This document shows, piece after piece, positions 1-10,839 of a DNA stretch of 64,000 nucleotides. A program made the translations under genes and the position numbers. The stretch comes from Marinobacter sp. SS13-12 (lineage in GTDB: Bacteria; Pseudomonadota; Gammaproteobacteria; Pseudomonadales; Oleiphilaceae): the NCBI RefSeq assembly GCF_030227115.1, contig NZ_JASSUA010000003.1, forward strand, positions 310,001-374,000, read 5' to 3'. The notes beneath the pieces were generated by a model. It had not been told where the DNA came from and did no database searches. It saw only the letters and a list, made by a program, of their open reading frames with translations. Each line of letters starts with the position of its first letter. The first letter of the stretch is position 1.

Positions 1-2
1 TT

Positions 3-386
3 GACCAGATGCCGCGGCTGGAACGGGACAATTTTACGGGCTCGGCGGCATTGCCGAAAATGCCCTCCAGCCAGCCGCATCCGGATGTGGACCTGCGGGA
101 AATTCTGCTGGCACTCCAGGGTGTACTGAAACGGGCGGACCTGTTCACCAGCCACCACGTTGAGAAAGAGCGGCTGTCCACCCGCGAGCGCATGTCGGCG
201 ATCCTGTCGGTGTTGCGGGATGACCAGTTCGTGACGTTCGAGAGTCTGTTCACACCGGAAGAAGGGCGACTGGGTGTTGTCGTCAGCTTTCTGGCGACTC
301 TTGAACTGGTCAAGGAGCAGCTCATCGAGGTGGTACAGGCCGAAGTTCTCGGCCCGATTCATGTCAGGGCCAGAGCGTCCCGTTGA
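3..386 (+). CDS. scpA: ScpA, C-terminal part (partial at window edge)
   Basis: This is the C-terminal ~127 residues of the kleisin subunit of the SMC-ScpA-ScpB condensin, which bridges the SMC heads during chromosome compaction. The frame is open from the first bases, so the true start lies outside the window. The end carries the winged-helix region typical of ScpA, with the segments LSTRERMSAIL and VSFLATLELVKEQ, the latter close to the kleisin C-terminal SMC-binding consensus. It is followed 40 bp later by scpB, its usual partner. Identification rests on these segments and on the neighbour. Confidence 0.85.
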   Translation, partial: DQMPRLERDNFTGSAALPKMPSSQPHPDVDLREILLALQGVLKRADLFTSHHVEKERLSTRERMSAILSVLRDDQFVTFESLFTPEEGRLGVVVSFLATLELVKEQLIEVVQAEVLGPIHVRARASR

Positions 387-426
387 CAGTCTGGCATCGT
401 GAAATCCGATACCTGGTAGTGGAACC

Positions 427-1089
427 ATGAACGAAGAAAACCTCAAAAAGATTCAGGCGATTACCGAAGCGGCCCTGCTTGCTGCAGGCAAACCGATGTC
501 GGTAGAGCAGTTGCGGGAACTGTTTGAAGAAGACGAGCGCCCGGCCCGCCAGATCATGGAACATGTGCTGGTGCTGCTGGAGCAATCCTGCCAGGGGCGG
601 GGCTTTGAGCTGAAGAAAGTGGCCAGCGGGTATCGGCTGCAAGTCAGGGAAGAATACGCGCCCTGGGTAGGGCGGTTATTCGAGGAGAAGCCCCAGCGTT
701 ATTCCCGGGCATTGCTGGAAACGCTGGCGCTGGTGGCCTATCGCCAGCCCATTACCCGGGGTGAAATTGAGGATATCCGTGGTGTAACTGTCAGCAGCAA
801 CATCGTTCGCACATTGCTTGAGCGTGAATGGGTGCGGGTGGTCGGGCATCGGGATGTGCCTGGCCGGCCGGCGATGTATGCCACCACCAAACAGTTCCTG
901 GATTATTTCAACCTGGAGGGGCTTGACCAGCTGCCCCCACTTTCCGAAATCCGGGATCTGGAAGAAATAGGTCGGGAAATCGAGAAGAACATACAGGCGG
1001 AGATCGAATTTGAATCTCCCGCCAGAGAAACTGGTGACGACGACGGGGAAACCTCTCCGGAGTCCTCCCCAGGGCAGACACTTCACTGA
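427..1089 (+). CDS. scpB: Segregation and condensation protein ScpB
   Basis: ScpB dimerises and binds the ScpA linker, regulating the SMC ATPase. The 220-residue product has two winged-helix domains (about residues 5-85 and 90-165). Family segments include ITEAALLAAGKPMS near the start, LETLALVAYRQPITRGEIE at about 98-116, and GRPAMYATTKQFLDYF at about 146-161. A charged, low-complexity tail follows. The ATG lies in the scpA-scpB-rluB order common in gammaproteobacteria, and smc itself is 2.9 kb downstream, so all three condensin subunits are in this window. Confidence 0.95.
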   Translation: MNEENLKKIQAITEAALLAAGKPMSVEQLRELFEEDERPARQIMEHVLVLLEQSCQGRGFELKKVASGYRLQVREEYAPWVGRLFEEKPQRYSRALLETLALVAYRQPITRGEIEDIRGVTVSSNIVRTLLEREWVRVVGHRDVPGRPAMYATTKQFLDYFNLEGLDQLPPLSEIRDLEEIGREIEKNIQAEIEFESPARETGDDDGETSPESSPGQTLH

Positions 1090-1125
1090 TGCCGTCGGCA
1101 TCAGCCACTTGTTAAGGACAGATTC

Positions 1126-2097
1126 ATGGCGGCAGATCGCCCCCGAAAGCCGGAAAAGAAACAGCCGGAAGAAAGCACAGCTTCCGCCCCGGAACGCATT
1201 CAGAAGTTGCTGGCCAGAGCCGGTGTAGGGTCACGCCGGGAAGTCGAGGGCTGGATTGAGGCCGGGCGTCTGGTGGTTAATGGACAGCCGGTGGCACCAG
1301 GGCAGAAAGCGTCGGTCAGTGATCGTATTGAACTGGATGGCAAGCGACTTGATATCACTGCCGGTGCCGAAGTGCTCCGGCGTGTGCTGATTTACAACAA
1401 GCCGGAAGGTGAAGTGACCACACGACGGGACCCGGAAGGCCGCCCGACCGTTTTCGACAGCCTGCCAAGGCTTCGTGACCATCGCTGGATTGCGATCGGC
1501 CGCCTTGATATCAATACCACCGGACTGGTGCTGTTCACCACCGACGGCGAACTCGCAAACCGGTTGATGCACCCCTCTCGCCAGATTGATCGTGAATACG
1601 CGGTGAGGGTGTTTGGTGAGGTGGACGAAGCCATGATCAAGCGGCTTTCAGAGGGTGTCTTGCTGGATGATGGCATGGCGAAATTCTCCGACATCACGGA
1701 AGCCGGCGGCAAGGGGATCAACCAATGGTTCCACGTCACCCTGCTGGAAGGACGTAACCGGGAAGTTCGGCGGCTGTGGGAGTCCCAGGGCGTTCGTGTC
1801 AGTCGTCTCAAGCGGGTACGCTACGGGCCGATCTTCCTGCCCAGCCGACTGACGGTTGGCAAATGGGAAGAACTGGACCAGAAGGCGGTAGACTCACTCA
1901 GCAAGTCGGTGGATCTGAAGCCGGTTGAGATCCCAGCGAAAACGCCCTCTGAGCAGAAGATTCATGATCGACAGCGTCGGAAGCAGCCAAGTTCCGCACC
2001 GCGGAAATCCGGCAATCCCCGTTGGCAGGTTGATAGCTCAGGTCCTGATCAGAAACCGGCCCGCAAGCCGCCAACCCGCAAATCGCCGAAGCGATAA
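1126..2097 (+). CDS. rluB: 23S rRNA pseudouridine(2605) synthase RluB
   Basis: RluB converts U2605 of 23S rRNA to pseudouridine. The 323-residue protein has an S4 RNA-binding domain (about 23-80, ERIQKLLARAGVGSRREVE) and an RsuA/RluB-type catalytic domain. The catalytic aspartate is D128 in GRLDINTTGL, and LLEGRNREVRRLWES is the later family signature. The last ~60 residues are a basic, Pro/Lys/Arg-rich tail, a common feature of RluB that probably aids rRNA binding. The gene follows scpB after 36 bp and its stop codon abuts the stop of the convergent diguanylate cyclase with no spacer. Confidence 0.93.
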   Translation: MAADRPRKPEKKQPEESTASAPERIQKLLARAGVGSRREVEGWIEAGRLVVNGQPVAPGQKASVSDRIELDGKRLDITAGAEVLRRVLIYNKPEGEVTTRRDPEGRPTVFDSLPRLRDHRWIAIGRLDINTTGLVLFTTDGELANRLMHPSRQIDREYAVRVFGEVDEAMIKRLSEGVLLDDGMAKFSDITEAGGKGINQWFHVTLLEGRNREVRRLWESQGVRVSRLKRVRYGPIFLPSRLTVGKWEELDQKAVDSLSKSVDLKPVEIPAKTPSEQKIHDRQRRKQPSSAPRKSGNPRWQVDSSGPDQKPARKPPTRKSPKR

Positions 2098-3027
2098 TCA
2101 GTTTCCGATAACGGCGAAAACCCGGGTGCAGTTACGGCCATGGTCTTTCGCCCGATACAGGGCTTCGTCGGCGCGGGCCAGCCATTGATCAGCGCTTTCA
2201 TCAGGAAGGCGCTGGGCAACACCACAACTGGTGGTGACCGACACATCGACATCACCACAGTTCACGGAAATGCTCCTGATATACTCGAGAATCCGGTCGG
2301 CAACGGCCCGGGCATGGCATTCGTCTGTATGAGGCAGGAGGATGGCAAATTCCTCACCGCCGAAGCGATAAACGCTGTCCGAATTCCGCACCGCCTTTTC
2401 CAGCTCAGCTGCTGCCAGCTTCAGGATGTGATCTCCCACTACGTGGCCGTGTTGATCGTTAACGTCCTTGAAGTGGTCCAGATCACACAGAATCAGTGAA
2501 TAGGTATCTCCATGGCGGTCTCCAAGGGAGCATGCGCGCGCCAGAACCTCGTCCATGGCCCGCTTGTTGGGTACCCCGGTCAGGGAGTCTGTCAGTGCGG
2601 CCTGTTCGATGGCGATGAACTGGCAGGCATTGCGAACCGGGCAGATGGCCGCAGCCAGCATCAGTTCAATGCCCTCCAGTTCCTGTTCGGTAAATTTCTG
2701 GCGCCGGCTGAACGAGACGGTCCCGTAAAAACTACCCTCCAGGTTGAGCCGATAATCACAACGATGAGGCCCACCCATACCGGTGGCATACACAAATTCG
2801 CGGGCGGCTATCTGGTGCCGATAGTTCATGCAGTCGAAGGGCACCACAGAGCTGAGTTCTTCGGCCAGAATGGCCAGCTGGGTTTCCAGGTTGAGTGTTG
2901 TCGAAAGCCTGCGGGTCAGTCGGGTAAGAACGTCCGGGGACTCACTCCACTCCCGGTGAGCCTGCCTGAGCGCTGCCAGCTTCTGGGGTTGAGGTCCGGA
3001 CTTGTTGATCCTGGGGATATTTTTCAC
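2098..3027 (-). CDS. Diguanylate cyclase with GAF-like sensor
   Basis: This predicted soluble enzyme makes cyclic di-GMP from two GTP. It has 309 residues: an N-terminal region of about 130 residues that looks GAF-like, then a GGDEF domain with the active-site loop RFGGEEFAILL at about residue 220. The segment RNSD lies five residues before GGEEF, the position of the RxxD product-inhibition site, so feedback control is likely. The start is GTG at 3027, with only a weak ribosome site. There are no membrane segments or EAL domain. It faces rluB tail to tail. The signal it senses cannot be told from sequence. Confidence 0.88.
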   Translation of the reverse strand: MKNIPRINKSGPQPQKLAALRQAHREWSESPDVLTRLTRRLSTTLNLETQLAILAEELSSVVPFDCMNYRHQIAAREFVYATGMGGPHRCDYRLNLEGSFYGTVSFSRRQKFTEQELEGIELMLAAAICPVRNACQFIAIEQAALTDSLTGVPNKRAMDEVLARACSLGDRHGDTYSLILCDLDHFKDVNDQHGHVVGDHILKLAAAELEKAVRNSDSVYRFGGEEFAILLPHTDECHARAVADRILEYIRSISVNCGDVDVSVTTSCGVAQRLPDESADQWLARADEALYRAKDHGRNCTRVFAVIGN

Positions 3028-3300
3028 TCTACGCGACCTGTTAAATAGATTTTTTCTACTCTAAGCAAATAATTGGCCAGTATAGTAATAAGCAATAAAA
3101 ACAAACAGATGAAAATTAGTCATAACGTGATTTATAGATATTTTGGCGGTGAAAGTGAACAGTGTGTCAACAAACCGGCAGTGATTTGCCGGGGCAACCG
3201 GATCGTTAAAATGTCGGACAAGGGCCTTGGGCTTGCCTGTGCCTGTGGTAAACTTCTGCGCTTATTCTTTGCTGCCAGTAGCGAGTGAGCGACGAACTTT
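3028..3300. promoter_or_regulatory. Divergent intergenic region with a possible promoter for the GntR-smc pair
   Basis: These 273 bp separate the diguanylate cyclase (leftward) from the GntR regulator (rightward). The part near 3050-3110 is AT-rich, as expected for the cyclase promoter. On the plus strand, TTGGGC (3227-3232) and TAAACT (3249-3254) with 16 bp between them make a plausible but weak sigma-70 site. A 71-codon open frame here shows no family resemblance and I do not call it a gene. Confidence 0.3.
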
Positions 3301-3984
3301 ATGAGGTTTCAGGCCCCCGAAAGTCTTTCCGAGCAGATAGCCCAGCACATCGGGCAGCGAATTGTGACCGGTGATCTCAGGCCGGGCGAACGGATCCAGG
3401 AGCTCAAGGTAGCCGGAGAACTCAACGTCAGCCGCGGCTCTGTGCGCGAAGCCCTGTTAATTCTGCAGCGCCGCCATCTGGTGGAGATTTTCCCCCGCCG
3501 GGGCGCGGTGGTTTCCCGGTTGACCCCGGAACTGGTCAACAGCCTCTACGATATCTATATCGACCTGCTGTGCATGTTGGGGCGCAAGGTGCTTGAGCGC
3601 TGGTCCGGCCAGCAGTTGTCCGGCGTCATGGGACAGGTACGTGAACTCCAGGCAGTGATCGATGCGCTGAACTCCTCTGGCGGCGACGCGGCGGAGCAGG
3701 TGATAGACGCAGGGTTCGGGGTCATGCGATACGCCTACGGCCTGGTGGAAAATCCGTTCCTGGAAGAGACCCTGGAAAACTTCCGACCCGCCATCAGTCG
3801 TACCTATTTTGTCGCCCTCGAGAACTTCCGGGACGAGCTGGAGGAAACCGGTCGCTTTTTCAGGCTGCTTGCTGACGCCGCAGTCCGCGGTGATTCCCCC
3901 GGCCTGGAACAGGCAATCTGCGAATTTGGTGAGCATCAGCGCCAACAGGTATTGAGTATTCTCAGGGAAGAGGTGAGCACCTGA
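3301..3984 (+). CDS. GntR family regulator, FCD (FadR) subfamily
   Basis: This is a predicted DNA-binding repressor or activator controlled by a small carboxylate or fatty-acid-like ligand. The 227-residue protein has an N-terminal winged helix (about 5-72; RPGERIQELKVAGELNVSRG and GSVREALLILQRR are typical GntR recognition segments). A helical FCD-type ligand domain follows (about 75-215). The stop is one base before the smc start, so the two genes are almost certainly co-transcribed. The regulator could then affect smc dosage or simply share a promoter. The ligand and target genes are not visible here. Confidence 0.85.
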   Translation: MRFQAPESLSEQIAQHIGQRIVTGDLRPGERIQELKVAGELNVSRGSVREALLILQRRHLVEIFPRRGAVVSRLTPELVNSLYDIYIDLLCMLGRKVLERWSGQQLSGVMGQVRELQAVIDALNSSGGDAAEQVIDAGFGVMRYAYGLVENPFLEETLENFRPAISRTYFVALENFRDELEETGRFFRLLADAAVRGDSPGLEQAICEFGEHQRQQVLSILREEVST

Positions 3985-3985
3985 C

Positions 3986-6900
3986 ATGCGCCTGAAATCC
4001 ATCAAACTGTCCGGTTTCAAGTCTTTCGTGGACCCGACCACGGTACCCTTTCCCTCCAACATGACCGCGGTCGTGGGCCCCAACGGCTGTGGCAAGTCCA
4101 ATATCATTGATGCCGTGCGCTGGGTCATGGGTGAAAGTTCTGCCAAGTACCTCCGTGGTGAGTCCATGTCGGACGTCATTTTCAACGGCTCCAGTGCCCG
4201 CAAGCCCGTCGGCCAGGCGTCGATCGAGCTGGTCTTCGATAACAGCGACGGCTCCGCGCCCGGTGAATTCGTTCGCTTCAACGAAATCTCGGTCCGGCGC
4301 CGGGTCTCACGCGAAGGTCAGTCGGAATACTTCCTCAACGGCTCCAAATGCCGTCGCCGCGACATCACCGATCTGTTTCTGGGCACCGGCCTGGGTCCGC
4401 GCAGCTACGCCATCATCGAGCAGGGCATGATTTCCCGGCTGATTGAAGCGAAGCCTGAGGAACTGCGGGTGTATATCGAAGAGGCGGCGGGCATCTCCAA
4501 GTACAAGGAGCGCCGCAAGGAAACCGAGAGTCGCATACGCCGGACTCAGGAGAACCTCGAGCGCCTGACCGATCTGCGGGAAGAGCTGGGGCGCCAGTTG
4601 CAGCACTTGGAGCGACAGGCTCAGGCGGCCGAAAAGTACAAGGCCTACAAGCAGGAAGAGCGCCAGAAGAAAGCCGAGCTGACAGTGCTGCGTTGGCAGA
4701 CCCTGGACAAGGACCTGCAAACCTGGCGCTCCCGCATCCGCGATACCGAACTGGAATTGGAAAAGCAACTATCTGAGCGTGTCGGTCTGGAAACCTCCCT
4801 GGAATCCCTGCGGGGAAGCCATCAGGAGCGGAACGAGCACTTCAACAGGGCCCAGGCCCGCTATTACGAAGCCGGTGCCGACATAGCCCGCATCGAACAG
4901 AGCCTGGAACACCAGCGTGAACGCAGCCGGCAGACGGCCGCAGAACTGGACCAGGCCATGGCCAACCAGCGCGAACTGGCCCGTGAGCTGGAGCAGGACC
5001 AGGAAAAGCTGTCCGGCATTCAGGCAGACCTGGATATGCTGGAGCCTGAGCAGGAGGCGTTGACGCTGAAATCCGAGGAGTCCGGCGAAAAGCTTCAGAG
5101 TGCCGAAGATGCCATGAGTGATTGGCAGCACAACTGGGAGGACTTCAGTGCCCGTTCGGCAGATTCCCGTCGGCAGGCGGAACTGGCGCAGTCCCGTATA
5201 CGCTCTCTGGAAAACGCGATTGAACAACTACTGACCCGTCAGCAAAGACTCAAAGACGAGCAGGAGTTGCTTGAGAGCCAGCTTGACCGCGCTGAACTGG
5301 ATGACTTCCTTGAACAGCAGGAAACCCTGGAATTGCAGCGGGAAGAAGCCTCGGAGCGAATCGAAACAGTTCAGGATGAGCTCCAGGAAGCGCGCCACCA
5401 GCAGCGGGATGCCGAACAGGCAACAACCGACGCTCGCCAACAGGTCCAGAGCCTGAGAGCATCACTGGAATCCCAGCAGGCATTGCTGGACGAACAGATG
5501 GGCGGCCACGACGATGCCCTGCAGGCGTGGCTGAATGAGCGGGGTCTGAGCAACAGCCCGCGGCTGGCCAGGCAGCTCCGGATCGAGGATGGCTGGGAAT
5601 TTGCGGTAGAGCAGGTGATCGGCCGGTTCACCCAGGGGCTCAGCGTTCCGGGCCTGGGTTCCGTGCAATCGGAGATGGCCGCTGCCCCCCGTGGCTTGGC
5701 GTTGGTAAGCAGTGAATCAGGCAGTACCGGGCCATCAGAAGGGCTTGCCGGCAAAGTAACCGGTGCCGGTGGTATGGCGTCCGTGCTCGCGCTGGTGGAG
5801 ACAGCGGAGACCATGGAGGAAGCCCTTGGTTGCCAAAGCACGCTGGCGCCGGGCAAGAGCATTATTACGCGCGAGGGCGCGTGGCTGTCGGCTGACTGGA
5901 TCCTGATGCCGGATTCCGATGCCGCACAGGTTGGCGTGATTGAGCGCCAGAAAAAGGTCACCGCACTGGCAGAGGAGCTGGAGCAGGCAGAGGCTGCCCT
6001 GGAAATCGCGACGGATAATCTGGACCGCTTGCTGGAACGATCCGAGCGGGCGGAAGCTGCCAGGGACGAAGCCCAGGCCCGCCTCGCGGCTGCCGACCGG
6101 GAGCTGGCCACGCTGTCGTCAAAAATCAGTGGCCTGAAAGCCCGTGCGGAACAGATTGATGCCCGCCTGCAGCGCATCCGCGACGATCTTGCGGATGTGT
6201 CCATGAACCTGGAAGAGCAGCAGGAACAACTGCAGGAAACCCGGGAAGAATGGCAGCAGGCGCTCGCTTCCACAGAAGATTCTGACGAAGAGAAAGAGCG
6301 CTTGCTCGAACGCCGGGATCTGCTGCGCGAAAACCTGGACCGGCTGCGCCAGGAGGCCCGGCATGATCGCGACCATGCCCATCAGTTGCAGCTCCAGTTA
6401 CAGTCCCTGAACAGCCAGCGAGACGGCCTGCACCAGACCATCGAGCGCACGCAGCTGCAGAAAGAGCGAATCGATGAACGTCTGGACATCCTTCGGGAAA
6501 GCCGCGAAAACGCGGAAGAGCCCATTGAAGACCTGCAGATGCAGCTGGAAGGGTTGCTGGACCGTCGTCTCGCTGAAGAGGAAAAACTGGGCGTCGCCCG
6601 GGATGCGCTTGAAGAAATCGATCAGGAGGTGCGTGAGAGGGAACAAAGACGCAGCCGCATAGAACATACCATCCAGGATGTCAGGGCCGATCTGGAAAAG
6701 CTGAAGATGGAGTCCCAGGCACTGGAAATCCGCGCCGGCAACCACCTGGAGCAGCTTGAAGAGCTGGATGTCCGCCTGCAGGAAGTCCTGTCGACCTTGC
6801 CGGAGGACGCCAGCGAGAAGGGTTGGGCCGAAGAGCTGGAAAAGCTTGCCTCACGGATTCAGCGCCTGGGCGCCATTAATCTGGCTGCCATCGAGGAGTA

Positions 6901-7480
6901 CCAGGTACAGAGTGAACGCAAGACCTACCTGGACAGCCAGCACGAAGACCTGATGGAAGCCCTGGAAACACTGGACACGGCTATCCGCAAGATCGACCGG
7001 GAAACCCGTCAGCGCTTCAAGGAAACCTTTGATCAGGTGAACGGAGGCCTGCAGGCTCTGTTTCCGAAAGTATTCGGGGGCGGCAATGCCTATCTGGAGC
7101 TGACCGGTGAAGATCTGCTGGAAACCGGCGTGGCGATAATGGCCCGGCCGCCGGGCAAGAAAAACAGCACGATCCATCTGCTTTCCGGTGGTGAAAAGGC
7201 GCTGACGGCGATTGCGCTGGTGTTTTCGATTTTCCAGCTCAATCCGGCTCCGTTCTGTATGCTGGACGAGGTGGACGCGCCCCTGGACGACGCCAACGTG
7301 GGACGTTATGCCAACCTGGTGAAGGAAATGTCAAAACAGGTACAGTTCATCTACATTACCCACAACAAGATCGCCATGGAAATGGCCGATCAGTTAATGG
7401 GTGTTACCATGCATGAGCAGGGCTGTTCACGACTGGTATCGGTGGATGTGGAAGAGGCGACCGCATTGGTGGAAGCCTGA
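3986..7480 (+). CDS. smc: Chromosome segregation protein SMC
   Basis: Smc is the ATPase core of the ScpA/ScpB condensin that compacts and helps segregate the chromosome. The 1164-residue product has the full order: N-terminal head with Walker A GPNGCGKS (31-38), long coiled coil, hinge near residues 500-660, second coiled coil, and C-terminal head with the ABC signature LLSGGEKALTA (about 1063) and Walker B FCMLDEVDAPLDD (about 1090). The length is normal for bacterial SMC. It starts one base after the GntR stop and is followed by zipA and ligA, a conserved gammaproteobacterial order. Confidence 0.97.
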   Translation: MRLKSIKLSGFKSFVDPTTVPFPSNMTAVVGPNGCGKSNIIDAVRWVMGESSAKYLRGESMSDVIFNGSSARKPVGQASIELVFDNSDGSAPGEFVRFNEISVRRRVSREGQSEYFLNGSKCRRRDITDLFLGTGLGPRSYAIIEQGMISRLIEAKPEELRVYIEEAAGISKYKERRKETESRIRRTQENLERLTDLREELGRQLQHLERQAQAAEKYKAYKQEERQKKAELTVLRWQTLDKDLQTWRSRIRDTELELEKQLSERVGLETSLESLRGSHQERNEHFNRAQARYYEAGADIARIEQSLEHQRERSRQTAAELDQAMANQRELARELEQDQEKLSGIQADLDMLEPEQEALTLKSEESGEKLQSAEDAMSDWQHNWEDFSARSADSRRQAELAQSRIRSLENAIEQLLTRQQRLKDEQELLESQLDRAELDDFLEQQETLELQREEASERIETVQDELQEARHQQRDAEQATTDARQQVQSLRASLESQQALLDEQMGGHDDALQAWLNERGLSNSPRLARQLRIEDGWEFAVEQVIGRFTQGLSVPGLGSVQSEMAAAPRGLALVSSESGSTGPSEGLAGKVTGAGGMASVLALVETAETMEEALGCQSTLAPGKSIITREGAWLSADWILMPDSDAAQVGVIERQKKVTALAEELEQAEAALEIATDNLDRLLERSERAEAARDEAQARLAAADRELATLSSKISGLKARAEQIDARLQRIRDDLADVSMNLEEQQEQLQETREEWQQALASTEDSDEEKERLLERRDLLRENLDRLRQEARHDRDHAHQLQLQLQSLNSQRDGLHQTIERTQLQKERIDERLDILRESRENAEEPIEDLQMQLEGLLDRRLAEEEKLGVARDALEEIDQEVREREQRRSRIEHTIQDVRADLEKLKMESQALEIRAGNHLEQLEELDVRLQEVLSTLPEDASEKGWAEELEKLASRIQRLGAINLAAIEEYQVQSERKTYLDSQHEDLMEALETLDTAIRKIDRETRQRFKETFDQVNGGLQALFPKVFGGGNAYLELTGEDLLETGVAIMARPPGKKNSTIHLLSGGEKALTAIALVFSIFQLNPAPFCMLDEVDAPLDDANVGRYANLVKEMSKQVQFIYITHNKIAMEMADQLMGVTMHEQGCSRLVSVDVEEATALVEA

Positions 7481-7544
7481 CATCATGCCCGTCGGTCAAT
7501 GTTCGTGCAAAGATGACAAAAACGCCATCTGGCCTGTGTTTGCG

Positions 7545-7573
7545 TTGTATTCATTACAGGCTTTTCTTAGAGT
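7545..7573 (+). promoter_or_regulatory. Candidate sigma-70 promoter for zipA-ligA
   Basis: TTGTAT (7545-7550) and TAGAGT (7568-7573) are separated by 17 bp in the 131-bp gap between smc and zipA, about 40 bp upstream of the zipA start. The fit to consensus is moderate. zipA may also be read from smc. Confidence 0.4.
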
Positions 7574-7611
7574 AGCAACGATATCTGATCTGCAAACAGG
7601 ACAGCACCAAT

Positions 7612-10694
<3,083 letters not shown>

Positions 10695-10839
10695 AACCAC
10701 GGTGTCCGCTATGATCAGACCGTGATCAGAATCTGAGAACTCGCGCAGATCCCACCTCCGGGAAATTGATTACCATGAGATTGTTCTGTAACGGTGTGTA
10801 AAGCACCCATAAAAACAATGCTCTGAAACGGACTTTTTC

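Noticed and set aside
3073..3288. 71-codon frame before the GntR gene
   Set aside because: No recognisable motif, poor base composition for a gene, and it occupies the likely promoter region.
5371..6273. 300-codon frame on the strand opposite smc
   Set aside because: Ser/Arg-rich shadow of a GC-rich coiled-coil gene; the same applies to long frames opposite ligA (9375-10376), the lipoprotein gene (11224-12426) and the carboxylase (29745-30575).
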